From NCBI RefSeq assembly GCF_022829515.1, contig NZ_JAKSYL010000231.1, positions 1-41,276 of the forward strand: a stretch of DNA of 41,276 nt. The letters run 5' to 3'. This stretch comes from Methylobacterium sp. J-048 (GTDB taxonomy: Bacteria; Pseudomonadota; Alphaproteobacteria; Rhizobiales; Beijerinckiaceae). The notes beneath the pieces are model-generated. The model worked only from the letters and a program-made list of their open reading frames with translations, ran no database searches and was not told the origin of the DNA. The translations under genes and the position numbers were made by a program. Shown here piece after piece: positions 1-9,495 of this stretch; positions within the stretch are counted from its first letter, which is position 1; each line of letters begins with the position of its first letter.

Positions 1-498
1 GACCGAACCGCCGACGTACCGGCGTGAGACGCTCCCGGCCTCGGTATCAAGCGCGATCCGAGGCCGGTCCGCCGCCGACCGGATGATTCCTACCAACGCG
101 ATTGATAGTGGCGCACCTGCCGTTCGCGGCGTCGCTCGTCGATGCGAGATGGCATCGGAGCATGCTGCCGCCGGGGCTCTCCTTATCGGCGACCGGCATC
201 GGCCTGTGTGCATGTCAACGACCGTTTTCGACGCCCATCCGACCGTGGTGACGCTGCGGTAGCCGCTTGCCACCGGCAGGGCCCCCTGGGGGGCAGACAG
301 GGCCTGGGTTACGGGATCGTCCCGAACCCGCCCCCGCGGATCACGACGGTGCGCCAGGTCCGGAACGCCCAGGACGAGCGATGTTCGTCCCATGCCATGA
401 TCGCGAATGTGCCTCGACATTTGGCCCGAGGGCCGCAGGCGATATCCCCCTGCGCCACCTGAAGGAGGGAGATCGGCTCCCGACAGGATACGAGCGGA
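1..498. other. Gene-free stretch
   Basis: Short overlapping frames exist on both strands, but none has a plausible start, ribosome binding site or protein-like composition. They are rich in Arg, Pro and Gly, as expected for out-of-frame high-GC DNA. No tRNA, repeat or clear terminator was seen. It may be the far end of an upstream locus cut by the window edge. Confidence 0.5.
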
Positions 499-1059
499 TC
501 ACCGCCGCGCGGTCGTTTCCAAGGTGACGTCGAGATGGACCGGGTTGTGCAACGTGTTCGCCACCGGCGACCACAGCACCGCGTGCTTGACCAATGAGTC
601 AAGCGCCTTCCGCGAAGCGTCCGCGTCGATCCTCACCGAGACCCGTATCGCCTCGAAACCGATGGTCTTGGGATGGAGGTCACCGGTTCCCCAGGCGGCC
701 GTGGTGTTGATGTCGGCCTCGACGCCGAGTTCGAGCGCCCTGATCGGGATGCCCCGCGCGAGGGCGTTGGCGTGGATGCCGATGGAGAGGCATGACCCGA
801 AGGCAGCGAGGAGCGCCTCCGAGGCGTTCGGCGCGGCGGTCTCGCCGAGCAGGCCGTCGGGTTCGTCCTCCATCACCCGCTGGGGCGGCAGGTCGCGGAT
901 GTAGTTGAGCTGCCGCAGGCGCCCTTGCGCGACCGTGCGGCACCGCAGGGTCCGGATCGCGGCCGGGTCCGACTTCCCGTCGGCGATGACAGCCTGGAGC
1001 CGACGCCCGTCGACGGTGTCGGGGAGCGGAGATCCGGGCTTGATGGGGGGCAGCGCCAT
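499..1059 (-). CDS. OsmC family protein (single-Cys variant)
   Basis: A 186-residue OsmC/Ohr-fold protein. The family reduces organic peroxides with a cysteine pair, although many members have other or unknown roles. Seen: the first family cysteine in FGSCLSIGIHANA (Cys90), and the C-terminal motif LWSPVANTLHNPV, where the second cysteine would sit but Ser164 is found. A further 11 codons are open upstream, but the start at 1059 has AAGGAC about 6 bases before it and begins MALPPIKPG, so it is preferred. The gene is divergent from the LysR regulator at 1217, which suggests control by that regulator. With only one of the two catalytic cysteines, a classical peroxidase cycle is doubtful. The fold assignment is firm; the substrate is not known. 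Confidence 0.88.
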   Translation of the reverse strand: MALPPIKPGSPLPDTVDGRRLQAVIADGKSDPAAIRTLRCRTVAQGRLRQLNYIRDLPPQRVMEDEPDGLLGETAAPNASEALLAAFGSCLSIGIHANALARGIPIRALELGVEADINTTAAWGTGDLHPKTIGFEAIRVSVRIDADASRKALDSLVKHAVLWSPVANTLHNPVHLDVTLETTARR

Positions 1060-1216
1060 ACTTGTGTCCTTCGTCCTGAATAACTGGCGCAAAAGTTATG
1101 CGTCTGAAAATAAATCCTCGTTGGCGATTGTCGCGTATTGAGTATAAGCTTTTCCTTGATGAAGTCGGCTTCCAAAGTCGGCGAGGGGAGATGCAAAAAC
1201 GGATGGCGGCGCGCGG
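1060..1216. promoter_or_regulatory. Divergent promoter region, osmC-like / lysR
   Basis: The 157-bp gap between two divergent genes is clearly more AT-rich than its flanks. It contains a perfect short inverted repeat, TTAT-N10-ATAA, at 1096-1113, close to the osmC-like start. LysR regulators typically bind interrupted palindromes in the shared intergenic region. Assigning this palindrome as the operator is inference. Confidence 0.4.
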
Positions 1217-2140
1217 ATGCTGGACTGGGATGACCTGAGGTTCTTCCTGGCGCTCTCGCGGCATGGCTCGCTCTCCGCGGCCGCCAAGGCGCTCCACGTC
1301 TCCCAATCGACCGTCGGGCGGCGCCTGACCTCGCTGGAGGCGACCCTGGCGGTGCGGCTGCTCAACCGCACGCCGGAGGGCTACGTGCCGACCCTTGCCG
1401 GTGCCGCCGTGCGCGAGAAGGCGGAACGGGTCGAGGTGGAGGCCATCGCGCTCGAACGGGACGTCAGCGGCCGCGACGCCCGATTGCGGGGCCTGGTCCG
1501 TGTCACCTGCGCCGAGACGATGGCCGCGCACGTCCTGGCCCCGAGCTTCGCCCGGCTCCACGCGACGCATCCCGACGTGGTGATCGAGCTCATCCCCAAT
1601 TCGCGGGAGCTCAGCCTGTCGATGCGCGAGGCCGACATTTCGGTGCGGCTGAGCCAACCCGAGCAGCACGACCTCGTCGTCCGACGCATCGGCGGCATCG
1701 CCTTCGGCATCTACGCGACGGCGGAGTACCTGCGGGATTACGGCGCGATGGACTTCGACGAAGGCTGCTCGGGGCATCGCCTCATCACGCAACTCGACGA
1801 CGTGCAGGAGATGACGCAATCGGCCTGGCTCACCGAGATAGCCTCGCGGGCGACAGTGGTCCTGCAGACCAGCAGCCACGAGGCCGCGGTGCTCGCAGCG
1901 GCCAACGGCGGCGGCCTGGCTTGCCTGGCACGGTTCCGAGCGGACGCCGAGCCGCGACTGATCCGGCTCCCGGTGCCGATCGAGCCGCCCGGCGCCGACG
2001 TCCTCCTGCTGGTCCACAAGGACAACCGCGACACCCCACGGATACGGGTTGTGCTCACGCACATCACAGACTGCATCCACGGGCTTGCGCCGATGCTTCA
2101 GCCTCAGGATACGACCGTCCGGGTGGTCGAGCGGTCGTGA
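1217..2140 (+). CDS. LysR family transcriptional regulator
   Basis: A 307-residue LysR-type DNA-binding regulator. Residues 1-60 form the winged helix-turn-helix, with the typical pattern LSAAAKALHVSQSTVGRRL followed by LEATLAVRLLNRT. The rest is the periplasmic-binding-like effector domain, roughly residues 90-290. The length is normal for the family. It is transcribed away from the OsmC-like gene at 499-1059, the usual arrangement for a LysR protein controlling its neighbour and itself. The effector-domain end and the ligand cannot be inferred. The ATG at 1217 starts exactly at the DNA-binding domain (MLDWDDLRFFLALSRHGS), so no extra N-terminus is needed. Confidence 0.93.
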   Translation: MLDWDDLRFFLALSRHGSLSAAAKALHVSQSTVGRRLTSLEATLAVRLLNRTPEGYVPTLAGAAVREKAERVEVEAIALERDVSGRDARLRGLVRVTCAETMAAHVLAPSFARLHATHPDVVIELIPNSRELSLSMREADISVRLSQPEQHDLVVRRIGGIAFGIYATAEYLRDYGAMDFDEGCSGHRLITQLDDVQEMTQSAWLTEIASRATVVLQTSSHEAAVLAAANGGGLACLARFRADAEPRLIRLPVPIEPPGADVLLLVHKDNRDTPRIRVVLTHITDCIHGLAPMLQPQDTTVRVVERS

Positions 2141-2310
2141 GACCGACCCCGGGACGCGGGTCTGCCCCGCATTCGATGTTGCGACGCAGCAAAGTGGTAA
2201 GCGTAGGATCGAGGAAGCGCTACCCTCGCATCGACGGGTGAGGGACGGCATCGGGTCGAACGCCCGGCGGGCGGAACCGCGATGCTGCCGGCAAGCCGAA
2301 GGCTACCCCG

Positions 2311-2664
2311 ATGCGCATCATCCCCAACCTTGCGATCCTCGCCCTCGCCCTCGCGCCGCTTCCCGCGCTGGCATCCTCCTGTGCCGAGCAGATCGGCACC
2401 ATCGAGAGACGACTCGACAGCGCCGGTGCGGTGCAGGTCTCCGGTCTACGGGCCGGGCATGTCCTGCGCCCCGGTTCGCTCAGGGCCGTGGCAGCAGTCC
2501 GCGTCGACCCGCCGAGCGACCCGGAGACCGTCTCGACCCCCGGTCACATGGCGGAGGCGGAGGTCCTCATCGTTCGTGCGGCCGGGGAGGATCAGAGAGG
2601 CGACCAACGCGCCTGCGAGAACACCATGACCCAAGCCAAGGGCATGATCGGCGCCCTGCCGTAA
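2311..2664 (+). CDS. Small exported protein of unknown function
   Basis: A 117-residue protein starting MRIIPNLAILALALAPLPALA, a clear Sec signal peptide with likely cleavage after Ala-Leu-Ala near residue 21. A GAAGG ribosome binding site lies about 7 bases before the ATG. The mature part has two cysteines (in SSCAEQ and RACENTM) that could form one periplasmic disulfide. It ends with a predicted helix. No family is recognised. It stands alone between the LysR gene and an AT-rich gap, on the same strand as the genes that follow. The signal peptide and ribosome binding site favour a real gene over a chance frame. Confidence 0.65.
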   Translation: MRIIPNLAILALALAPLPALASSCAEQIGTIERRLDSAGAVQVSGLRAGHVLRPGSLRAVAAVRVDPPSDPETVSTPGHMAEAEVLIVRAAGEDQRGDQRACENTMTQAKGMIGALP

Positions 2665-3153
2665 TCGCCGAGCGGAGCCGGGGGCGCCACGCTGCTCGGA
2701 CGGCTTCCAGGCGACGCAATCCGGTCCATGACTGGTCCTCGGGATCGCGTTCAAGCGACGAAGAATATGGATCGGCGTCGAAGCGTGCCCATTCCACAGG
2801 CGGGCTTAAGTTATGGAGATGGCAAGTGAAGTGTATGATTAGGTGAGTCCATGATCGACGCCGATTGCTAGCACGCATAAATCTCAGATTTTGGACTCAA
2901 TACAAAAAGCTGGACGTATTTGTTCAAAGATCACGCTTCGATATTGCTTCACAAACAGATCGCCAACCGGTCATAGCTGCTAGCCCCCGTGAGCCCCGCG
3001 GACGAGGGTGCGTATTACGGCTCAGGTTGAAGATTTTATGATGAATCGAGAAGCGGAAACAAAATGTATTACGAATAAATCCCGCAACCGCTAAAATGAT
3101 GTAATGTGAGAAACCGGACATAGGCGACGATCGTCCGCTGAAGATTGATCTCA
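2665..3153. other. Gene-free, partly AT-rich stretch
   Basis: About 490 bp with no convincing gene. From roughly 2780 to 3120 the base composition drops well below the GC of the neighbourhood, unlike ordinary intergenic DNA here. This suggests old inserted or decayed DNA, or a promoter-rich region for the small genes downstream. No inverted-repeat pair or transposase fragment was recognised. Confidence 0.4.
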
Positions 3154-3396
3154 ATGGCTCTTTTAACGATCCTGCAGCCCTCCGAAGACAGTGCTTTCGC
3201 TCGTCGTCGCAAGGTGGCCCTCGCCAATACGAAGTGGTTCCGCGCCATGGGGTGGCGCGCGCTCCGTGATGGCGCACCGAAGAGTGAACTGCGGGCCGCC
3301 AACGCACGGGCTGCCGCTCAAATCATCCTTCGGCAGGCCAAGCGCGAGGCGATAATCAATCGCCTTGCCACCGGTGCCTTGGCAGTCGTGGGCTAG
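3154..3396 (+). CDS. Hypothetical small basic protein
   Basis: An 80-residue protein with no recognised family. It is rich in Arg, Lys and Ala and largely helical by inspection (RAANARAAAQIILRQAKREAI), with no signal peptide or membrane segment. A TTG three codons upstream (3145) is in frame, but the ATG at 3154 is the simpler start. Neither has a strong ribosome binding site. Codon use looks like that of real genes here, and the composition is less Pro/Gly-rich than shadow frames. It sits in an AT-rich setting ahead of the run of small exported genes. Existence as a gene is moderately likely; function unknown. Confidence 0.45.
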   Translation: MALLTILQPSEDSAFARRRKVALANTKWFRAMGWRALRDGAPKSELRAANARAAAQIILRQAKREAIINRLATGALAVVG

Positions 3397-3590
3397 CATC
3401 CGCAACCGGCTCTCTGTCACAGAAGCATGGGAATATAATAACGATAGCGAGCGATTGTTATTTGAACCATCTAGGAAACAATATCTAAAAATATAAACTG
3501 TAGACGTATCCTTCGGATCGGCTTAATCATTCAGATCGTTCCTGCAAGATATCCATGCTGCCTTCGCCGGTCGTCGCTGGAGAATCGACT

Positions 3591-3833
3591 ATGAAATACT
3601 TGCTGGTTTCGCTCGGTCTTTTCGCGTTCATTCCAACTGAGGCCAGTGCGATGGTCTGCGCCAGGGGCATCTATCGTGCGGGCTGCGTCGGACCCAATGG
3701 CGCCATAGGGGTCCGCCGGGGCGTCCCTGGACGTTGGGCCGGGATACACAGGCCCATGGTCGGACTGTACGGGCGGGGCGCCCGAGGTGTCGCGTTCCGC
3801 GGCGGCGGGTTCCGGGGTAACTCTCGCCGCTGA
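3591..3833 (+). CDS. Small exported Gly/Arg-rich protein, MVCARG family, copy 1
   Basis: An 80-residue protein. Residues 1-20 are a signal peptide (MKYLLVSLGLFAFIPTEASA), followed at once by the family motif MVCARGIYRAGCVGPNGA and a Gly/Arg-rich tail ending GGGFRGNSRR. The two cysteines could pair in the periplasm. The chosen ATG has TGGAGA about 7 bases upstream; the longer frame from 3555 would bury the signal peptide. A paralogue lies at 4518-4751, with conserved bases before its start, and a decayed copy is on the other strand at 8996-9157. Proteins with this motif recur in Hyphomicrobiales as uncharacterised small exported proteins; this is from memory. Compared with copy 2 it has a short insertion in the tail. 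Confidence 0.75.
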   Translation: MKYLLVSLGLFAFIPTEASAMVCARGIYRAGCVGPNGAIGVRRGVPGRWAGIHRPMVGLYGRGARGVAFRGGGFRGNSRR

Positions 3834-3910
3834 CCGCCGCCCGCATGGCCTCTCGGCCGTGGTGCAGGCAAGCCCAGCCACGCTCAAATAAATCTGCGGA
3901 GGCATCGGTC

Positions 3911-4201
3911 ATGCAAAGACAATACGTGCGTATTGCCGGCACCATCGCGGAGAAGGTCATCTTGGCTCTTGAGGAAATGGGCCCGGACAAGAGGCTCTTC
4001 GGAGCGGGTAGAGAAACTGCTGCTCGTGGCCTGAGGCGGGAACTGGTGGCCGTCATGCCAACCCCGTCTGCGGGAATGCTCGCCGATGCCTGCAACCGAT
4101 ATCTCGCGACAATGCCAGATCGGGGATCGTCGGCTCCTCAGGTCGAGAGGATCAGCACGTTTGATGGGTCCGTAACGATGCGGGCCGGCACAAGGGCATA
4201 A
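3911..4201 (+). CDS. Conserved hypothetical protein, family of 12846-13133
   Basis: A 96-residue, largely helical cytoplasmic protein with no known domain. The case for a real gene rests on a clear paralogue at 12846-13133 (minus strand). Both share the pattern AGTIAE/AGIVAE near the start, then ALE, a RELVAV/RELLAV-MPTPS/LPTPS block, ACNRYLA and a final GSVTMR/GAVTMR. The start at 3911 has GGAGG about 9 bases upstream; a longer frame from 3845 has none. The gene follows the exported MVCARG gene by 77 bp on the same strand. No metal or active-site motif is obvious. The conserved helices could be an interaction module, but no function should be assumed. Confidence 0.75.
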   Translation: MQRQYVRIAGTIAEKVILALEEMGPDKRLFGAGRETAARGLRRELVAVMPTPSAGMLADACNRYLATMPDRGSSAPQVERISTFDGSVTMRAGTRA

Positions 4202-4517
4202 CCCACGCTCGACACGACCCTCGCGGTGAGCCGTTCGGTTTCTGCCCCATCGCGACAAGGCCGACCCACCCTGAGCCTGGATCGCGTCGCCGCTTGCCGG
4301 AGCGGTCGCCCCGGATGCCGGCGGTCCGGGGATTCGCCGGCGATGGCATTCCGGAGGCGAAATCTAGCGACAGCGAGATATTGATGCCGCCGTCAATTTT
4401 GACGATCTGGTTTGCAAAAATGAATGCTGTCGAGAGGCGTAAATCTGCCTAACTGCTCGCGAGTATCCTGCGAGTTAGTCTCGCAACTCCTCGCCGATTG
4501 TTGCTGGAGAGCGCATC
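4202..4517. other. Gene-free stretch before MVCARG copy 2
   Basis: About 316 bp without a supportable gene. It contains the short perfect palindrome TCAATTTTGA near 4395 but no clear promoter or terminator. The last 20 bases (TGCTGGAGAGCGCATC before the ATG) resemble the sequence before copy 1, so the duplicated unit includes the ribosome binding site. Confidence 0.4.
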
Positions 4518-4751
4518 ATGAAGCACCTGATGGTTTCACTCGGTCTTTTCGTTGGGATGTTCGCACTCGTCCCGAGCGAAGCCAGTGCGATGGTCTGCGC
4601 TCGGGGCATCTATCGCGCTGGTTGCGTCGGCCCCAACGGCGCCGTGGGCGTCCGCCGTGGCGTCTACGGACCTCGGGTGGGGATGTACGGACGCGGAGCC
4701 CGAGGTGTCGCGTTCCGTGGCGGCGTGTTCAGGCGTGGCTTCCGCCGCTGA
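4518..4751 (+). CDS. Small exported Gly/Arg-rich protein, MVCARG family, copy 2
   Basis: A 77-residue paralogue of the gene at 3591. Signal peptide about residues 1-23 (MKHLMVSLGLFVGMFALVPS then EASA), then MVCARGIYRAGCVGPNGA and a Gly/Arg tail with repeated GARG, FRGG and FRRGFRR. GGAGAG lies about 7 bases before the ATG. Mature copies 1 and 2 are nearly identical up to GVRRGV and diverge after it. The basic tail could bind an acidic partner such as envelope polymer or nucleic acid, but that is speculation. It precedes another small exported gene at 4870 and may share a transcript with it. Confidence 0.78.
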   Translation: MKHLMVSLGLFVGMFALVPSEASAMVCARGIYRAGCVGPNGAVGVRRGVYGPRVGMYGRGARGVAFRGGVFRRGFRR

Positions 4752-4869
4752 GACGCTCCCGCGGCACGTGCAGGGTCTGCCCGCGGAATAGCGCTTCTGC
4801 CGCGTTCCGATGGCTGCAAACCACACCCTAGCAAGCGGCGAAATAGCAATCGGACTGAGAGATCGACTG

Positions 4870-5160
4870 ATGTGGAAACCAGTTATCTTCCTGCTTTCAA
4901 TGTTTTTAGCGGTCGCGGCTGCTCAAGCGAAGGACGTTCCTCATTTCGACATCGAGGCGATCTGTCGCGAGGCGCCGTCGCTCGGTCAGAGCATGAAAAG
5001 TACCGATCAAGGCTGCATTCATGACGAAACACAGGCCCGGGCGCAGGTCGGTCAGCAGTGGTCCCGTTTCACATCCCAGCATCGGGACGAATGCGTTCAA
5101 GAAGCAACCATAGGAGGGCCACCAAGCTATGTCGCTCTGCTTACCTGTTTGCAGATGTAG
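4870..5160 (+). CDS. Small exported protein, Cys-containing, unknown function
   Basis: A 96-residue protein with a strong signal peptide (MWKPVIFLLSMFLAVAAAQA, cleavage near residue 20). The mature part has four cysteines, in AICREAP, QGCIHDE, RDECVQE and LTCLQM, which suggests two disulfides in the periplasm. The pattern CREAP...C.HDE..A..Q..QQW....C...PSYV.LLTCL resembles a family of short uncharacterised exported proteins in Hyphomicrobiales (from memory; no Pfam name claimed). The start at 4870 puts the signal peptide first; the longer frame from 4810 does not. The stop lies 28 bp before the FGE gene, so the two may be co-transcribed. Confidence 0.72.
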   Translation: MWKPVIFLLSMFLAVAAAQAKDVPHFDIEAICREAPSLGQSMKSTDQGCIHDETQARAQVGQQWSRFTSQHRDECVQEATIGGPPSYVALLTCLQM

Positions 5161-5188
5161 CTTGAATATTAGGCGATAGGAGCACGAG

Positions 5189-6175
5189 ATGGTTGGCGCT
5201 TCGTCGATTGCAGCGACCCAGCTCGCTCCTGCGACAACGCCCATTGTTCGTGAAGGTATGCGTTGGATACCCGGCGGGACCTTCCGCATGGGATCGGATC
5301 GGCACTATCCCGAGGAAGCGCCGGCTCGGCGCGTGGCCTTGGACGGCTTCTGGATCGACGAGGCCCCGCTAACGAACGCACAGTTCGCGAAGTTCGTGAT
5401 GGATACCGGCCACCGCACCGTGGCCGAGATCCCCCCGGATCCGAGGGATTATCCCGGGGCCCTTCCGCACATGCTCCATCCCGGGTCACTCGTGTTCATG
5501 CCGCCACGCGAGCCGGTGAACCTGCGTTTCCCGAGCCAATGGTGGACGTTCATGGCGGGCGCGGACTGGCGGCACCCCTATGGACCGGGAAGCGCGTCCG
5601 AAGGGCTTCACGACCATCCCGTCGTGCATGTCGCGTTCGCGGATGCCGAGGCCTACGCGATGTGGGCGGGGAAGGCCCTGCCGACCGAGGCCGAATGGGA
5701 GTTCGCCGCCCGGGGCGGCCTCGAAGAGACGGAGTTCGCCTGGGGGAACGTGCTCGACCCCGGGGGGACGCTGATGGCGAACATCTGGGAAGGCCAGTTC
5801 CCCCACAGGAACACCTCCTCGTTCGAGAGGACGTCGCCCGTCGGCAGCTTCCCGGCGAACGGTTACGGCCTGTCCGACATGATCGGCAACGTCTGGGAGT
5901 GGACCACGGATTGGTATGCCTCCGGATCGAGGGATGCCTCCCAACAATCCTGCTGCATCCCCCGGAACCCGCGGGGTGGTCGCGAGGAGGACAGTCTCGA
6001 TCCTGGCCAGCCTCGCATCAGGATCCCCCGCAAGGTGGTGAAGGGCGGATCGCATCTCTGCGCGCCCAACTACTGCCGGCGCTACCGGCCGGCCGCACGG
6101 CACGCGCAGCCGGTCGACACGTCGATGAGCCATGTCGGCTTCCGATGCATCATCAGGGAAGGAAACCGGACGTGA
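5189..6175 (+). CDS. Formylglycine-generating enzyme (SUMF1 family)
   Basis: A 328-residue FGE-sulfatase domain protein. The family oxidises the active-site cysteine of type I sulfatases to C-alpha-formylglycine, using oxygen and copper. Seen: the start of the domain (MRWIPGGTFRMGSD), VTF-type core motifs (LPTEAEWEFAARGG, GNVWEWTTDWY), and the catalytic segment KGGSHLCAPNYCRRYRPAAR with both catalytic cysteines, Cys291 and Cys296. The C-terminus ends with the conserved HVGFRC. No signal peptide is evident, so it probably acts in the cytoplasm before Tat export of its target. AGGAGC lies 6 bases before the ATG. The stop overlaps an in-frame GTG of the sulfatase frame downstream, and that sulfatase carries the matching CTAGR motif. 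The functional pairing is strong inference. Confidence 0.95.
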   Translation: MVGASSIAATQLAPATTPIVREGMRWIPGGTFRMGSDRHYPEEAPARRVALDGFWIDEAPLTNAQFAKFVMDTGHRTVAEIPPDPRDYPGALPHMLHPGSLVFMPPREPVNLRFPSQWWTFMAGADWRHPYGPGSASEGLHDHPVVHVAFADAEAYAMWAGKALPTEAEWEFAARGGLEETEFAWGNVLDPGGTLMANIWEGQFPHRNTSSFERTSPVGSFPANGYGLSDMIGNVWEWTTDWYASGSRDASQQSCCIPRNPRGGREEDSLDPGQPRIRIPRKVVKGGSHLCAPNYCRRYRPAARHAQPVDTSMSHVGFRCIIREGNRT

Positions 6176-6225
6176 GACGCAACGCGACGGACGAAGGCCG
6201 CGCGGTCGATGAGGACCATGTGGCC

Positions 6226-7866
<1,641 letters not shown>

Positions 7867-7942
7867 CGGATGGTTTTTCGGGCCCTGATCCAAGCATAGC
7901 TCATTTGAGAGCATGGCTTTTCTAGCTTACTTGGAGAGCGTG

Positions 7943-8965
7943 ATGCTTGATCTTAGCCGTTCAATGTGCGCATACGCCCTTGCGGTGCTCGTTGCAGCGT
8001 GTGTGCTTATTCCCAAAGAGGCCGATGCGGCCGAAGCAGCGCAGGGTGTATACATACTGGGTAATCGCGGACCGCTGGCGGGGGTGACGCCCCCGCCGGG
8101 CTTCTACTTCGAGAGCGAGACCTACTTCTACCAGGGCGATCTCGGCGGCAACCGCACCTTCCAAAGCGGCGGCGTCGTGGCGGCGAACGTGAAGCTCGAT
8201 ATCTCCGCGACCTTCATGACACCGGTCTGGGTCACGCCGGTCGAGATCCTGGGGGGGAACCTCGGCTTCTCCATCACCATTCCGTTCGGGACGCCCAACG
8301 TAAGCGCGGGGGCGGTCCTCTCGTCGCCCCGGATCGACCGGATCATCAGCGGGCGCGAGCGGGACGCGGTGTTCGACGTCGGCGACATCTACCTCGCCTC
8401 GTTCGTAGGCTGGCATTCCGGCAACTTCCACTGGAGCGCCACGGCCCTCGGGGTCGTCCCATCCGGCTCCTACGAGACCGGGCAACTGTCCAACATCTCG
8501 CTCAATCGCCCGGCGCTCGACCTCAGCGGGGCGCTGACCTACCTCGATCCGGTCCTCGGCTACGAACTCTCGGTGGTGCCGGGGATCACCTTCAACTGGA
8601 TCAACCCGGCGACGCAGTACCTCACGGGCACCGAATTCCACCTGGAATGGTCGGCGTCGAAATACCTGAGCAAGGAATTGTCGCTGGGCCTCGTCGGGTA
8701 TTTCTACGACCAGCTCACGGGGGATGGCGGATCCGGCGACAGGATCGGGCCCTTCAAGGGCCGGGTCACGGCCCTCGGTGGCCAGATCGGCTACACGCTC
8801 AAGGTCGGCGAGATCCCCGTCTCCACGAACGTGCGCGTTCTGCGCGAGTTCGATGTCACGAACCGTTTCCAAGGCACGGCGACCTACCTGACCATCTCGG
8901 CCCCGCTCTGGGTGGCCCCCCCAAGGGCCGCCGTCGCCCCTGCACCGGTCATCGCCAAATTCTGA
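7943..8965 (+). CDS. SphA-family outer-membrane beta-barrel channel
   Basis: A 340-residue protein with a signal peptide (about residues 1-30, ending EADAAEA). The mature part alternates short amphipathic strands and turns (GFYFESETYFYQGDLGGNRT, ATFMTPVWVTPVEILGGNL, LEWSASKYLSKELSLGLVGY), typical of the Phenol_MetA_deg/SphA-like outer-membrane proteins often found beside catabolic genes. GGAGAG before the ATG at 7943 decides the start; the frame is open further up to 7913. It follows the sulfatase by 76 bp on the same strand. In this setting it is probably the entry porin for the sulfated substrate or for hydrophobic alcohol products (inference). No transporter of the inner membrane is present next to it. 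Confidence 0.85.
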   Translation: MLDLSRSMCAYALAVLVAACVLIPKEADAAEAAQGVYILGNRGPLAGVTPPPGFYFESETYFYQGDLGGNRTFQSGGVVAANVKLDISATFMTPVWVTPVEILGGNLGFSITIPFGTPNVSAGAVLSSPRIDRIISGRERDAVFDVGDIYLASFVGWHSGNFHWSATALGVVPSGSYETGQLSNISLNRPALDLSGALTYLDPVLGYELSVVPGITFNWINPATQYLTGTEFHLEWSASKYLSKELSLGLVGYFYDQLTGDGGSGDRIGPFKGRVTALGGQIGYTLKVGEIPVSTNVRVLREFDVTNRFQGTATYLTISAPLWVAPPRAAVAPAPVIAKF

Positions 8966-8995
8966 CGCGGGATAGATCGGGCGGCCTCTGGGATC

Positions 8996-9157
8996 TCAGC
9001 GGTGGAAGCCGCCGCGGAACGCGCCACCACGGAAGGCGGCACCCCGCGCGCCGTGTCCGTACATCCCGACCCGGGGACCGTAGACGCCGCGCCGGATCCC
9101 GACGGCACCGTTGGGTCCGACGCATCCGGCGCGACAGATGCCCCTGGCGCAGACCAT
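8996..9157 (-). pseudogene. Decayed third copy of the MVCARG family, signal peptide lost
   Basis: On the minus strand, a 53-codon frame begins MVCARGICRAGCVGPNGA and ends in the Gly/Arg tail AFRGGAFRGGFHR, clearly homologous to mature copies 1 (3591) and 2 (4518). The frame upstream of the ATG reads GLAIPKT, with no hydrophobic signal segment and no alternative start before an in-frame TGA near 9226. The protein could therefore not be exported by the route of its paralogues. It lies on the opposite strand just past the end of the SphA-like channel gene. It is either a fragment left by rearrangement or a gene with a re-started, cytoplasmic product; decay is more likely. It is too short to stand out without the paralogues. 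Confidence 0.7.
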
Positions 9158-9495
9158 CGTCTTGGGAATGGCGAGGCCCGGTGGAGCTCGCCAAGCGGAC
9201 CGTGATGACGTCGTTTCCGCACATCAGGCCATCCGGCGATACAATCCTCTCGGCGGCGATGCCGCCTGTCTTATTGGGCGCCACGGGGCTACGGTCGATC
9301 CAGGGCGCCCGATGACCCATCGATATCGCGAAGTTTCCTAGCCGTCCTACCTTCTTGCTCTTGGTCAGGCCCGGCACCCGCTGGAAGCCTGGGAGGCCGT
9401 CCAGTCCGGCTGATCCCACCGGGATGCCAGGATCCCAATTCGCCTCGGTTGGGAACCGGAAGCATCCAGGGCCCTCTCCGCCCCGGACCCGCACG
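9158..9495. other. Gene-free stretch before hybrid kinase
   Basis: About 338 bp between the decayed MVCARG copy and the kinase start. The kinase frame remains open upstream to 9355, but that part (MLLVRPGTRWKPGRPSSPAD) has shadow-like composition, so it is not counted as coding. No promoter consensus was recognised. Confidence 0.4.

Noticed and set aside
680..2251. Long open frame of 523 codons on the minus strand opposite the LysR gene
   Set aside because: Arg/His/Gly-rich composition, no domain, and the LysR and OsmC-like genes on this DNA have clear homology. Shadow frame of high-GC DNA.
4390..4400. TCAATTTTGA palindrome as an operator
   Set aside because: Too short and isolated to claim a regulator site; noted only in the stretch description.
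5263..6225. Extension of the arylsulfatase frame upstream to 5263
   Set aside because: It overlaps the FGE gene in another frame and reads as Arg-rich shadow; the Tat leader begins at 6226.
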